The notes under the pieces are model-generated. The model worked only from the letters and a program-made list of their open reading frames with translations, did not search any database and was not told where the DNA came from. DNA of 64,000 nucleotides, taken from NCBI GenBank assembly GCA_046331465.1, contig JAXLQV010000001.1:1798001-1862000 (forward strand), in the 5' to 3' direction. Below, piece after piece: positions 8,872-18,057 of this stretch (positions within the stretch are counted from its first letter, which is position 1; each line of letters begins with the position of its first letter). Made by a program: the position numbers and the translations under genes. This DNA is from UBA5066 sp046331465 (GTDB lineage Bacteria; Acidobacteriota; Thermoanaerobaculia; UBA5066).

Positions 8872-10623
8872 GTGACCCCCATGCCCCGGCGGCCCAGGCT
8901 GCGGATCGTCACGGCACTCATGGCGACGCTCGTCGTCGTGTCGATCGTGCCCCTGGCCCTCTCCGCGGTCCGGCTCGTCTCGATCAACCGGGAGGCGCTC
9001 GAGACCGCGGAGAAGCAGTACCTGACGCGGAGCGCCGTCACGCTCTCGGACGGGATCGAGAGCTTCCTCCGGCGGATGCTCGTCCAAGTGACGAAAATCG
9101 GCGACGGTCTCGAGCTCGCCCGGGCCGTGGCGCCGGACAAGGACCCGTTCGCGTTCGTCGGGAGGACGGCCCTCATCGCGCGCTACCGGGACGCCGAGCC
9201 GAGCTTCCTCGTCCTCCGCGCGCTCGACCCCGACCGTCTCGGCGGGGTGATCCAGCCCGCGCAGATCGACGCGGCCCTCGAGGACGAGCTGAACCGCGCG
9301 TTCGACGCGGCGCTCCGCGGTTCCACCTACGTCGGGGACGCCCTGCGCGTCCCGTCGCTGCCCGACCCGGGGATCGTGATGGCGGTCCCGGTCGCCGGCG
9401 GGGACGGGAGCGTCGCCGGAGTCGTCGAGGCGTTCGTCTCGCTCGCCCCGATCCGGTCGCTCCTCGAGCTCGAGAGGAAGCGCGACCTCGTCGCCTACGT
9501 CGTCGACCGGCGCGGCGGCCTCGTCCTGACGAGCGACCCCGGCGCCTTCGGCCGGGGGGAGTCGCTCCCGAAGGTGGAGCTCGTCGCCGAGTTCGTGCAG
9601 CACCCGGTGCGGCTGACGCGGACCTACTCGCGCGGCGAGGGTCCGTCCCTGCGCCGGGTCCTCGGCACGGTCTCGCCCGTCGGCCCCGCGCCGGACCTCC
9701 CCGACTGGGGCGTCCTGGTCGAGAAGGACGTCTCGCGCGCCTTCGCGGCGGCGACCCAGATGACGCAGACGTCGTGGCTCGTGGCGGCGCTGGCCCTGGG
9801 CCTCGCCGTCGTCGCGGCGATCCTCGCGGCGAACGCGCTGTCGCGCCCCGTGCGCGCGCTCGCCGAGTCGGTCCGGAAGATGGCGGAAGGGGACCTGTCC
9901 CAGCGCGTCGAGGTCCCGGGGACGTTCGAGCTCGCCGAGCTCGCCGAGGGGTTCAACCAGATGGGAGGCGAGCTCGAGAAGTCGATCGAGAAGCTGAAGC
10001 TCGCCGCCCGGGAGAACCAGGAGCTCTTCCTCAACTCGATCCGCGCCCTCGCGGCCGCGGTCGACGCGAAGGACCCCTACACGCGCGGCCACTCGGAACG
10101 GGTCGCCCGCTACTCCGTCGCGATCGCCCGGCACCTCGAGCTGCCCGCCGACGAGATCAAGAAGGTGCGCATCGCCGCGCTCCTCCACGACGTCGGGAAG
10201 ATCGGCATCGACGACCGGATCCTGCGCAAGCCGACCGCCCTGACCGACGACGAGTTCGAGATCATGAAGCTCCACCCGGTCAAGGGGGCCCTGATCATGG
10301 GACAGATCCCCCAGCTAAAATGGATCATCCCGGGCATGAAGTACCACCACGAGAAGTGGGACGGGACCGGGTACCCGGAAGGCCTCCGGGCCGACGAGAT
10401 CCCGATGCTCGCGCGCATCATCTCGGTGGCCGACACCTTCGACGCCATGACGACGACCCGGCCCTACCAGAAAGCGATGAAGAGCGACTACGTGGTCTCA
10501 CGCATCAAGACCTTCGCCGGATCCCGCTACGACACCCGCGTGACGGACGCGCTCGAGCAGGCCCTCGTCCGCCACGACCTCGAGGTCGTCGGCGAGGCGG
10601 CCCGGCACGCGGGGGCCGCGTGA
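8872..10623 (+). CDS. Membrane HD-GYP c-di-GMP phosphodiesterase with periplasmic sensor and HAMP
   Basis: 583 residues. N-terminal membrane segment (about 13-35), a periplasmic Cache-like sensor (about 40-295), a second membrane segment (about 300-322), HAMP (about 323-375), then HD-GYP. The catalytic domain keeps HSERVARYS (about 406), the HD pair in LLHDVGKIG (about 437-445) and HHEKWDGTGYP (about 491-501), so it should hydrolyse c-di-GMP. The ligand is unknown. GTG at 8872 is preferred because it sits six bases after TAGAAT; an in-frame ATG lies three codons downstream. Its stop overlaps the following TPR gene. Confidence 0.93.
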   Translation: MTPMPRRPRLRIVTALMATLVVVSIVPLALSAVRLVSINREALETAEKQYLTRSAVTLSDGIESFLRRMLVQVTKIGDGLELARAVAPDKDPFAFVGRTALIARYRDAEPSFLVLRALDPDRLGGVIQPAQIDAALEDELNRAFDAALRGSTYVGDALRVPSLPDPGIVMAVPVAGGDGSVAGVVEAFVSLAPIRSLLELERKRDLVAYVVDRRGGLVLTSDPGAFGRGESLPKVELVAEFVQHPVRLTRTYSRGEGPSLRRVLGTVSPVGPAPDLPDWGVLVEKDVSRAFAAATQMTQTSWLVAALALGLAVVAAILAANALSRPVRALAESVRKMAEGDLSQRVEVPGTFELAELAEGFNQMGGELEKSIEKLKLAARENQELFLNSIRALAAAVDAKDPYTRGHSERVARYSVAIARHLELPADEIKKVRIAALLHDVGKIGIDDRILRKPTALTDDEFEIMKLHPVKGALIMGQIPQLKWIIPGMKYHHEKWDGTGYPEGLRADEIPMLARIISVADTFDAMTTTRPYQKAMKSDYVVSRIKTFAGSRYDTRVTDALEQALVRHDLEVVGEAARHAGAA

Positions 10624-11414
10624 GGGTGGAGCGCCTCGCGGCGGCCCTCGCGGCCCTCCTCCTCCTCCCGGCCTGCCGGAGCTCGATGGACGCGGCCCAG
10701 AAGCTGCCCGAGCCGAGCGTGAACACGGCCGACCTCGTCGACTACAGGAACGGCCTCAGGATGCTCCACGAGGGGCGGGTCGACGAGGCGATCCAGCAGC
10801 TCAGCTCGGCGCACCGGGTCTACCCGCGGAACGCCGAGGTCACGAACGCCCTCGGGCTGGCCGTCCTCTACAAGAAGGACTACCACAACGCGATCAAGCT
10901 CTTCACGGAGGCGCTCTTCCACGACGAGAACCTCGTGGAGGCCCGGAACAACCGGGGAGTCGCGGAGATGGAGTCGGGGCAGCTCCCGGAGGCCGAGAAG
11001 GACTTCGAGGCCGTCCTCGCCGGGCCGAAGACGTCGCAGCACGTCGACGCCCGCTTCAACCTCGGGCTTCTCCGCTCGCGGCAGCTCCGCTGGGCCGACG
11101 CCGAGAAGGAGTTCACGACCGTCCTCGCCGACGACCCCGGCTACACGAAGGCGGCCCGCGAACGGGGCCTTGCGCGGATGAAGCAGGAGAACTTCCGGGG
11201 CGCCCTCGAGGACTTCCTCTCCGTCCTCCGCGAGGAGCCGAAGGACCCGGTCGCGAACTACAACGCCGCCCTCTGCCTCCTGACGTCCGACCGGCGCGAC
11301 CTCGCCGTCCGCTACATGGAGCGGACCGTGGAGGCGGCGCCGGAGAGCGACGAGGCGAAGAAGGCCCGCCGCTTCCTCGGCGGGGAGCCGGGCCAGATGG
11401 GGAAGAGCAAATGA
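10620..11414 (+). CDS. TPR-repeat lipoprotein
   Basis: 264 residues starting at a GTG that overlaps the HD-GYP stop as GTGA (a second GTG lies two codons on). The signal peptide ends in the lipobox LLLLPAC, so Cys is probably lipidated and the protein periplasmic. At least six TPR units follow (VDEAIQQLSSAHRVYP, YHNAIKLFTEALFHD, LPEAEKDFEAVL, WADAEKEFTTVL, FRGALEDFLSVL). This resembles PilF/PilW-type assembly lipoproteins, but no pilus genes are nearby and I assign no function. It is linked to the Roadblock-like gene by ATGA overlap. Confidence 0.85.
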   Translation: MRVERLAAALAALLLLPACRSSMDAAQKLPEPSVNTADLVDYRNGLRMLHEGRVDEAIQQLSSAHRVYPRNAEVTNALGLAVLYKKDYHNAIKLFTEALFHDENLVEARNNRGVAEMESGQLPEAEKDFEAVLAGPKTSQHVDARFNLGLLRSRQLRWADAEKEFTTVLADDPGYTKAARERGLARMKQENFRGALEDFLSVLREEPKDPVANYNAALCLLTSDRRDLAVRYMERTVEAAPESDEAKKARRFLGGEPGQMGKSK

Positions 11415-11761
11415 GCCTTGCAGACGTCCTCCGCCCCGTCCTCGACGCCCCCGAGGCCCGGGCCGTCGCCTTCCTCGACCCCCAGGGACAGGAGATCGCC
11501 AGCCTCGGGGAGCGGGACCTCCTCGAGACGCTCGGGGCCTACCAGTCCGTCTGGACGACGGAGCTCGGCCGGGCCGCGTCCGGAGGGGGACTCGGCGACG
11601 TCACGGAGGTCGACTTCGACTTCGAGGCCGGCCGCGTCGTCGCGACGCCCGTGAAGGACGGGTACTTCGTCCTCGTCCTCTTCGGGCGCGGGGGGATCCC
11701 CTCCGTGGCCCGCCCGCTCCTGGCCGCGGCCCGCGAGCAGCTCGCCGCCGAGATCGGCTGA
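11411..11761 (+). CDS. Small Roadblock/LC7-like protein
   Basis: 116 residues without signal or membrane segment. The pattern (VAFLDPQGQEIASLG, then an alpha-helix, TEVDFDFEAGRVVATPVKDGYFVLVLF, then a C-terminal helix) matches the beta-alpha-beta-beta-beta-alpha layout of Roadblock/LC7 domains, which dimerise and in bacteria serve small GTPases such as MglA. No MglA-like GTPase is here; the next gene is the GTPase FtsY. The ATG overlaps the TPR lipoprotein stop by four bases. Fold assignment is by inspection only. Confidence 0.6.
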   Translation: MSLADVLRPVLDAPEARAVAFLDPQGQEIASLGERDLLETLGAYQSVWTTELGRAASGGGLGDVTEVDFDFEAGRVVATPVKDGYFVLVLFGRGGIPSVARPLLAAAREQLAAEIG

Positions 11762-11775
11762 GGAGGTCGGAGAGC

Positions 11776-12711
11776 GTGTCCGAGGGTACGAAGCCGTCGC
11801 TGATGGCCCGCCTGAAGCGCGGGCTCTTCATGACCCACACGGAGCTGATCGCGCGCGTCGGCGACGCGATCAAGGTCCGCTTCTCCCCCGACCCGAAGGC
11901 GCTCGACGCGCTCGAGGAGGCGCTCCTCGCCGCCGACGTCGGCCCGGCGACGGCGCTCGAGCTCGTCGAGGCGGTGAAGGCCGAGGCGGGACGGCGGGAC
12001 GCCGGGGAGTCCGACGTCGTCCGAAGGGTCCTGAAGGCGGAGATCGAGCGCCGCCTGTCGATCCCGGGCCCGCCCTCGGGCACGCCCGCGCCGGGGCAGC
12101 CCCGCGTCGTCCTGATGGTCGGCGTGAACGGGACCGGGAAGACGACGACCGCCGCCAAACTCGCCGCGCGGGCCGCGGCGGCCGGCGGGAAGCCGGTCCT
12201 CGCGGCCGCCGACACGTTCCGCGCCGCCGCGATCGAGCAGCTCGAGGTCTGGGCGGGCCGGATCGGGATCCCCCTCGTGAAGCACCGGTCCGGCGCCGAC
12301 CCCGCGGCCGTCGTCTTCGACGCCTGCGTCGTGGCGAAGTCGCGCGGGGCGGACCTCCTCCTCGTCGACACCGCGGGCCGCCTCCACACGAAGCACAACC
12401 TGATGGAGGAGCTCTCGAAGATCCGCCGGATCGCGGGGCGGGAGATCGAGGGCGCGCCGCACGAGGTCCTCCTCGTCCTCGACGCCGTGACCGGGATGAA
12501 CGGCCTGGCGCAGGCCCGCGAGTTCCTGAAGGCCGCGGGCGTCACGGGGCTCGTCCTGACGAAGATGGACGGCACGGCGAAGGGGGGCGTCATCCTCGCG
12601 ATCGTCCGCGAGCTGAACCTCCCGGTCCGCTACGTCGGGGTGGGCGAGACCGCGGACGACCTCCTCGACTTCGACCCGGCCGCATTCGCGTCCGCGCTCA
12701 TCGATGACTGA
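11776..12711 (+). CDS. ftsY: Signal recognition particle receptor FtsY
   Basis: SRP GTPase that docks ribosome-SRP complexes at the inner membrane. 311 residues with the NG core only: helical N domain (about 20-95), G1 GVNGTGKTTTAAKLA (about 115-129), DTFRAAAIEQL (about 151), DTAGRLHTKHNLMEEL (about 197), TKMDGTAKGG (about 262). The acidic A domain of E. coli FtsY is absent, as in many non-enteric bacteria. GTG start with AGGAGG at 11761-11766. It overlaps ribD by eight bases. Confidence 0.96.
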   Translation: MSEGTKPSLMARLKRGLFMTHTELIARVGDAIKVRFSPDPKALDALEEALLAADVGPATALELVEAVKAEAGRRDAGESDVVRRVLKAEIERRLSIPGPPSGTPAPGQPRVVLMVGVNGTGKTTTAAKLAARAAAAGGKPVLAAADTFRAAAIEQLEVWAGRIGIPLVKHRSGADPAAVVFDACVVAKSRGADLLLVDTAGRLHTKHNLMEELSKIRRIAGREIEGAPHEVLLVLDAVTGMNGLAQAREFLKAAGVTGLVLTKMDGTAKGGVILAIVRELNLPVRYVGVGETADDLLDFDPAAFASALIDD

Positions 12712-13825
12712 CCTCGACGCGGCCTTCCGGCGCGTCTTCGAGCTCGCCGAGAAGGGGCGCTACTCGACCTCCCCGAACCCGCGCGTCGGCGCCGTCGTGA
12801 TCGCGCCCGGCGGCGAGGTGGTCGGCGAGGGTTGGCACGAGCAGGCGGGCCGGCCGCACGCGGAGGCCGTGGCGCTCGCGGAAGCCGGCAGCCGGGCCCG
12901 GGGCGCCACCGTCGTCCTGAACCTCGAGCCGTGCGCGCACGAGGGGCGGACCCCGCCCTGCGCGGGGGCCCTCGTCGACGCCGGCGTCGCGAGGGTCGTC
13001 TTCTCGACGCTCGACCCCGACCCCCGCACGGCGGGGAAGGGGCGCGAGTGGCTCCGGGGCGCCGGCGTGGCGACGCAGACCGGGCCCTTCGCCGACGAGG
13101 CGGAGCGCCTGAACGAGCCGTTCCTCGTCTCGGTCCGGAAGGGGCGCCCCTTCGTCCACCTGAAGTGGGGGGCCTCGCTCGACGGGAAGACCGCGACGGT
13201 GGCGGGAGAGAGCCGCTGGGTCACGGGCGAGGAGGCGCGCGCCGACGGGATGCGCCTGCGCGAGGAGTGCGACGCGATCCTCGTCGGCGCCGGGACGGTC
13301 CTCGCGGACGACCCCGCGCTCACGCGGCGGGCGGGCCTGAACCGCTCGATCGTCCCGCACCGGCGGGTCGTCGTCGACGGGCGGCTGCGGGTCTCCGCGG
13401 AGGCGAAGGTCTTCTCCGCCGACGCGCCCGGCGAGGCGTGGCTCGCCACGGCCGTCCCCGCGTCCGACGCGCGGCTCGTCCCCTTCCTGGAGCGCGGCGT
13501 CCGGGTCCTCCCTCTCCCCTCCGGGCGGCCCGGGCGGGTCGACCTCGCCGCGCTCCTGGGCGAGCTCGGGCACCGAGAGGTCCGCTCGGTCCTCGTCGAA
13601 GGGGGAGGGGAGACCGCCTGGGGCTTCCTGGAGGCCCGCCTGGCCGACCGGGTGACCGGCTACCACGCCCCGCTCCTCCTCGGCGGAACCGGGGCTCCGT
13701 CGGCGCTCGCGGGGGCCGGGAGCGCGCGGCTCGCCGACGCCCCGAGGCTGGCGGGGCTCGAGGTCGCGCCGCTCGGGGACGGCTACCGCGTCACCGGCCG
13801 CGTCTCCTGGCCCGGGCCGGCGTAG
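12704..13825 (+). CDS. ribD: Bifunctional riboflavin biosynthesis deaminase/reductase RibD
   Basis: 373 residues. The N-terminal deaminase keeps the zinc site HAEAVAL (about 52) and PCAHEGRTPPC (about 76-86); the C-terminal NADPH reductase has KWGASLDGKTAT (about 155) and LVGAGTVLADDP (about 195-206), and ends in LVEGGGETAW. It converts the pyrimidinone intermediate into the ribitylaminouracil phosphate. It is followed by ribE, but ribBA and ribH are not in this window, so the pathway is split. Confidence 0.96.
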   Translation: MTDLDAAFRRVFELAEKGRYSTSPNPRVGAVVIAPGGEVVGEGWHEQAGRPHAEAVALAEAGSRARGATVVLNLEPCAHEGRTPPCAGALVDAGVARVVFSTLDPDPRTAGKGREWLRGAGVATQTGPFADEAERLNEPFLVSVRKGRPFVHLKWGASLDGKTATVAGESRWVTGEEARADGMRLREECDAILVGAGTVLADDPALTRRAGLNRSIVPHRRVVVDGRLRVSAEAKVFSADAPGEAWLATAVPASDARLVPFLERGVRVLPLPSGRPGRVDLAALLGELGHREVRSVLVEGGGETAWGFLEARLADRVTGYHAPLLLGGTGAPSALAGAGSARLADAPRLAGLEVAPLGDGYRVTGRVSWPGPA

Positions 13826-13828
13826 GAT
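13823..13828 (+). promoter_or_regulatory. -10 element of ribE, leaderless, inside the end of ribD
   Basis: TAGGAT then six bases then the ribE GTG at 13835; the first three bases are the ribD stop codon. It would give ribE-hemW its own leaderless transcript. Confidence 0.5.
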
Positions 13829-13834
13829 CGGCGC

Positions 13835-14473
13835 GTGTTCACCGGTCTCGTCGAGGCGGCCTCGGGCGTCCGGGCTCTCCACCGGCAGTCGGGCGGCGCG
13901 CTGCTCGACGTCGAGGCGCCGGAGACGTTCGGCGACGTGGCCCGCGGTGAGAGCATCTGCGTCTCGGGGGTCTGCCTGACGTCGGTCCCCGGGGCCGGGC
14001 CCGGCCTCCTCCGCTTCGACGTCTCCGGCGAGACGCTCGACCGCTCCACGATCGGCGCCCTCCGCCCGGGCGACGCGGTGAACCTCGAGCGGGCCCTCGC
14101 CGTCGGCGCGCGCCTCGGCGGGCACGTCGTCCAGGGGCACGTCGACGCGACGGCGCCCGTGACGCGCCTCGAGAGCGCCGGCGGGTTCTGGACGCTCGGC
14201 GTCGCGCTCGGCGAGGAATGGGCGCGCTACGTCGTCGAGAAGGGCTCGATCGCCCTCGACGGGATCTCCCTCACCGTCGCCGCCCTCGAACCGGGCGAGC
14301 TCCGCGTCGCGGTGATCCCGGAGACGTACCGCGCGACGACCCTGTCGCGCCGCCGGCCCGGCGACCTCGTGAACGTCGAGGTCGACGTCCTCGCCAAGTA
14401 CGTCGAACGCCTCCTCGGGGCCGCGCCCGCGGCCTCGCGGGACGACCGGCTCCGCGCGCTCCTCGGCTCGTGA
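13835..14473 (+). CDS. ribE: Riboflavin synthase alpha chain
   Basis: Dismutates two 6,7-dimethyl-8-ribityllumazine molecules to riboflavin. 212 residues with the classic N-terminus MFTGLVEA and two lumazine-binding barrels, each with a GxSICVSGVCLT or GSIALDGISLTV motif (about 34-47 and 139-150) and a GGHVVQGHVD element (about 92-101). GTG start six bases after TAGGAT. Its stop overlaps the hemW start as GTGA. Confidence 0.95.
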   Translation: MFTGLVEAASGVRALHRQSGGALLDVEAPETFGDVARGESICVSGVCLTSVPGAGPGLLRFDVSGETLDRSTIGALRPGDAVNLERALAVGARLGGHVVQGHVDATAPVTRLESAGGFWTLGVALGEEWARYVVEKGSIALDGISLTVAALEPGELRVAVIPETYRATTLSRRRPGDLVNVEVDVLAKYVERLLGAAPAASRDDRLRALLGS

Positions 14474-15594
14474 CGGCCCGTCCCGGCGCCTACGTCCACG
14501 TCCCCTACTGCGCCCACCGCTGCACCTACTGCTCGTTCGTGGCCGTCACGGGACGGGAGACGGAAGGCGCCTACTTCAACGCCGTCGAGAGGGAGGCCGC
14601 TGCCCGGCGGGGCGAGGTCGAGGGGCCGTTCGACACCGTCTACTTCGGCGGCGGGACGCCGAGCTTCGCCGAGCCCGCGAACCTCGGGAGGGTCCTCGAG
14701 GCGCTCCGGGGCGGCTTCGGCGTCGCGCCCGGCGCCGAGGTGACGGCGGAGGCGAACCCGGACGATCTCGACGAGCGGCGGCTCGCCGCGCTCGCCGACC
14801 TCGGCGTGAACCGCCTCTCCCTCGGCGTGCAGTCGCTGCGGGACGCGGAGCTCGTTCCGCTCGAGCGGCGCCACGACGCCGCCGGGGCCCTGGCCGCCCT
14901 CCGGCGCGCGGCCGGCCTGGGGCTGCGCGTCTCCGCGGACCTGATGATCGGCATCCCGGGCCAGACGAGGGAGAGCCTCCGGGGGAGCCTCGCCCGGGTC
15001 CTTGAGGCCGGCGTCGGCCACGTCTCGGTCTACCTCCTCGAGATCGAGAAGGCGCCCCGGCTCGTCGCGCTGCAGAGGGAGGCGCCGGCCCTCTTCGCCG
15101 GGGACGAGGAGGCGGCAGCCCGCTGGGAGGAGGTCGACGACGCCTGCGCCGCGGCCGGCCTCCCGCGGTACGAGACCTCCAACTGGGCGAGGCCCGGCGA
15201 GGAGAGCCGCCACAACCTCAAGTACTGGAGGCGGGAGCCCGTCCTCGCCCTCGGCGTCTCGGCGGCCTCCTTCGACGGGGCGAGGCGCAGGACGAACAGC
15301 GGCTCGATCCCGGCGTACCTGGAGGCTGTCCGGAAGACGGGAACGGCCTTCGCCGGCGAGGAGACGCTCCCTGCCGGCCCGGCGCTGCGGGAAGGGGTCC
15401 TCCTCGGCCTGCGGCTGGCCTCCGGCGTGCCCGAGGACGCCTTCGCCGGGGCCCGCGCGACCCTCTCCGCGGACGATGCGGCGCGGCTCGACGACGCCTT
15501 CGAGGCGGGACTCCTCGCCCGCCGCGACGGGCGCGTCCGCCTGACCCGGTCCGGGGTCCTTCTCTCGAACGAGGTCTTCCAGCTCCTCCTCTGA
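14470..15594 (+). CDS. hemW: HemW-type radical SAM protein (heme chaperone, formerly HemN-like)
   Basis: 374 residues starting at the GTG that overlaps the ribE stop. The radical-SAM cluster motif is CAHRCTYC (residues 14-21, CX3CX2C), preceded by AYVHVPYC, and followed by VYFGGGTPS, AEANPDD and GVQSL. It has the HemW CX3CX2C cluster followed by Ser-Phe and lacks the N-terminal HemN extension, which fits a heme chaperone rather than coproporphyrinogen dehydrogenase. A bidirectional terminator follows. Confidence 0.9.
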   Translation: MTARPGAYVHVPYCAHRCTYCSFVAVTGRETEGAYFNAVEREAAARRGEVEGPFDTVYFGGGTPSFAEPANLGRVLEALRGGFGVAPGAEVTAEANPDDLDERRLAALADLGVNRLSLGVQSLRDAELVPLERRHDAAGALAALRRAAGLGLRVSADLMIGIPGQTRESLRGSLARVLEAGVGHVSVYLLEIEKAPRLVALQREAPALFAGDEEAAARWEEVDDACAAAGLPRYETSNWARPGEESRHNLKYWRREPVLALGVSAASFDGARRRTNSGSIPAYLEAVRKTGTAFAGEETLPAGPALREGVLLGLRLASGVPEDAFAGARATLSADDAARLDDAFEAGLLARRDGRVRLTRSGVLLSNEVFQLLL

Positions 15595-15618
15595 TCGGGC
15601 CGCGGCCCCGGAGAGGAG

Positions 15619-15642
15619 AAGGCCGCCCGTGAGGGCGGCCTT
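15619..15642. terminator. Bidirectional hairpin terminator between hemW and hppA
   Basis: Perfect 10-bp stem (AAGGCCGCCC/GGGCGGCCTT) with a GTGA loop, between converging genes. It ends in TT on the plus strand and its mirror has TT on the minus strand, so it can serve both. Confidence 0.75.
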
Positions 15643-15692
15643 CGTGGTTCTCGCTCGGGAGCCGCGGCGGGGGAGGTCCCCCGGGAGCCGGC

Positions 15693-17900
15693 CTAGAGGA
15701 AGAGGGGCGCGAGGACGAGGGTGATCGTCGCGAGGAGCTTGATGAGGACGTGCAGCGACGGCCCGGCGGTGTCCTTGAAGGGGTCGCCGACGGTGTCGCC
15801 GACGACGGCGGCCTTGTGGGCCTCCGACTTCTTGCCGACGACGCGCCCGTCGGCGACGAACTCTCCCGTCTCGATGAACTTCTTGGCGTTGTCCCAGGCG
15901 CCTCCGCCGTTGTTGAGGAAGGTCGCCATCAGGATGCCGGCGATCGTCCCGACCATCAGGAGCGCCGCGACGGCCTCGGCCGCGATCGTCCGGTCGCCCT
16001 GGTGGATGAAGACCCGGAAGAGGACGCCGACGACGATGGGCGTGCCGACGGCGACGACGCCGGGGAGGACCATCTGCCGGAGCGCTCCGGCGGTGACGAG
16101 GTCGACGCAGCGGGCGTAGTCGGGCTTCTCGGTCCCCTCCATGATCCCGGGCTTCTCCCGGAACTGGGCGCGGACGTCCTCGATGACGGACTGCGCCGCC
16201 CGGCCGACCGCCTTGATGGCGAGCGCCGAGAAGAAGAAGACGAGCATCGCGCCGAGGAGCCCGCCGATGAAGATCTCGGGCTTGGCGATGTCGACGGACT
16301 GGAAGACCTTCGACCCCTCCTGCGCCCCGAGGTAGAGGCGGACCTCGTCCATGTAGGCCGAGAAGAGGAGGAACGCCGCGAGCGCGGCCGAGCCGATGGC
16401 GTAGCCCTTCGTGAGCGCCTTCGTCGTGTTCCCGACGGAGTCGAGCCGGTCGGTCTTCTTCCGGATCTCCTCGGGCTGGCCCGACATCTCGACGATGCCG
16501 CCGGCGTTGTCGGTGATCGGCCCGAAGGTGTCCATGGCGAGGATGTACGCCGCGGTGCCGAGCATCCCCATCGTCGCGACGGCGGTGCCGAAGAGGCCGC
16601 CGTGCGGGAGCGCCGCCGCGCCGAGCTTGAAGGACGAGAGGATGGCGATCGAGATGGCGAGGGTCGGGAGCGCCGTGCACTCGAGGCCGACGGCGATCCC
16701 CGAGATGATGTTCGTCGCCGGGCCGGTCAGGGAGGCCCGGGCGATCTCGCGGACGGGGCGGTAGCGGTACTCGGTGTAGTACTGCGTGATCCAGACGAAC
16801 GCCCAGGACGTGAGGATGCCGATGACGCCGCAGAGGAAGAACATCCACCAGGCGTTCGGCGCGGCGGGGTTCGCGAGGAGCCACTTCGTCGCGACGAAGA
16901 AGCCGACGATCGCGAGGACGGCCGTCACGGCGTAGCCGCGGTTCAGGGCGGCCATCGGGTCGGCGTCCTCCCGGGTCTTCACCGCGAGGATCCCGACGAT
17001 GGCGGCGAGGAGGCCGAAGGCGCGGGCGACGAGGGGGAAGAGCATGACGCCGACGATCCCGGCGGAGAACGGCATGCTCGCCTTCTCCGCGAGCATCGCG
17101 AGCGTCGCGCCGAGGATCATCGCCCCGATGTTCTCGGCCGCCGTGGACTCGAAGAGGTCGGCGCCGCGGCCCGCGCAGTCGCCGACGTTGTCGCCGACGA
17201 GGTCGGCGATGACGGCCGGGTTCCGCGGGTCGTCCTCGGGGATCCCGGCCTCGACCTTGCCGACGAGGTCCGCGCCGACGTCGGCGGCCTTCGTGTAGAT
17301 GCCGCCGCCGAGCTGGGCGAAGAGCGCGACGAACGAGGCGCCGAAGCCGTAGCCGACGATGAGGAGCGGGATCTTCCCGGGCGGCACGTCGGTGAACGCC
17401 TCGACGATCGCGTAGAGGCCGCCGACGCCGAGGAGGGACATCGCCACGACGAAGAGGCCGGAGACGGCGCCCCCGCGGAGGGCGACCCGGAGCGCGTCGT
17501 TGAGGGACGTGCGCGCCGCCGAGGCGGTCCGGATGTTCGTCCGGATCGAGACCCACATCCCGACGTACCCCGCGATGACCGAGCAGGCGGCGCCGAGGGC
17601 GAAGGAGACCGTGATCCAGAACGCCATCGCGAGCCGCGAGGAGACGGGGTCGAACTCGTGGTGAGAGCGGACGAACCCGTAGAGGACGAAGATGAGGACG
17701 GCGAGGGCGCCCGCGAGGACGATGATCGTCCTGTTCTGGCGCCGCAGGAACGCCTCGGCGCCCTCCTTGATGGCGTCGGAGATCGCTCGCATCTCCTTCG
17801 TCCCGGTGTCCTTCGCGAGGACCCAGCGCACGAGCCATCCGGCGACGGCCAGGGAGGCGACGGAAATGCCGAGGATCAGGGGGATCAGCTGAGACTGCAT
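15693..17900 (-). CDS. hppA: Membrane-bound proton-translocating pyrophosphatase
   Basis: 735-residue integral membrane enzyme with about 16 membrane segments; hydrolyses pyrophosphate and pumps ions out of the cytoplasm. The active-site signature GGGIYTKAADVGADLVGK and DDPRNPAVIADLVGDNVGD (about 190-235) and DTFGPITDNAGGIVEMSG (about 460) are intact. In the diagnostic loop GNTTKALTKGYAIGSA the residue equivalent to position 460 is Lys, which in studied enzymes marks K+-independent H+ pumps. AAGGAGAGG precedes the ATG, and TATCGT at 17945-17950 is a -10 candidate. Confidence 0.95.
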   Translation of the reverse strand: MQSQLIPLILGISVASLAVAGWLVRWVLAKDTGTKEMRAISDAIKEGAEAFLRRQNRTIIVLAGALAVLIFVLYGFVRSHHEFDPVSSRLAMAFWITVSFALGAACSVIAGYVGMWVSIRTNIRTASAARTSLNDALRVALRGGAVSGLFVVAMSLLGVGGLYAIVEAFTDVPPGKIPLLIVGYGFGASFVALFAQLGGGIYTKAADVGADLVGKVEAGIPEDDPRNPAVIADLVGDNVGDCAGRGADLFESTAAENIGAMILGATLAMLAEKASMPFSAGIVGVMLFPLVARAFGLLAAIVGILAVKTREDADPMAALNRGYAVTAVLAIVGFFVATKWLLANPAAPNAWWMFFLCGVIGILTSWAFVWITQYYTEYRYRPVREIARASLTGPATNIISGIAVGLECTALPTLAISIAILSSFKLGAAALPHGGLFGTAVATMGMLGTAAYILAMDTFGPITDNAGGIVEMSGQPEEIRKKTDRLDSVGNTTKALTKGYAIGSAALAAFLLFSAYMDEVRLYLGAQEGSKVFQSVDIAKPEIFIGGLLGAMLVFFFSALAIKAVGRAAQSVIEDVRAQFREKPGIMEGTEKPDYARCVDLVTAGALRQMVLPGVVAVGTPIVVGVLFRVFIHQGDRTIAAEAVAALLMVGTIAGILMATFLNNGGGAWDNAKKFIETGEFVADGRVVGKKSEAHKAAVVGDTVGDPFKDTAGPSLHVLIKLLATITLVLAPLFL

Positions 17901-17994
17901 CGGTGTCGGGACCTCTCCTTCGCGTTCGGACCTGGGCGCGGCGGACGATACCGCATGATGCCCCGTTTCGCGCCGGCGGGGGCCGGAAGTGAAA

Positions 17995-18018
17995 ATCCCC
18001 GGCGCGAGCGCCGGGGAT
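17995..18018 (-). terminator. Intrinsic terminator of the TonB-ExbBD operon
   Basis: 11-bp perfect inverted repeat (ATCCCCGGCGC/GCGCCGGGGAT) followed on the minus strand by TTTTC, just after the last exbD and before hppA. Confidence 0.75.
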
Positions 18019-18057
18019 CTCGAGGTTCCGGGGACGGCGGCCGTGCCGCCGGGGCGG

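Noticed and set aside
7815..10619. Long plus-strand open frame continuing to 11414
   Set aside because: It overlaps aroB and the HD-GYP gene in another frame and is Arg/Pro-rich noise of a high-GC genome; only the last 264 codons (from 10620) are a real gene.
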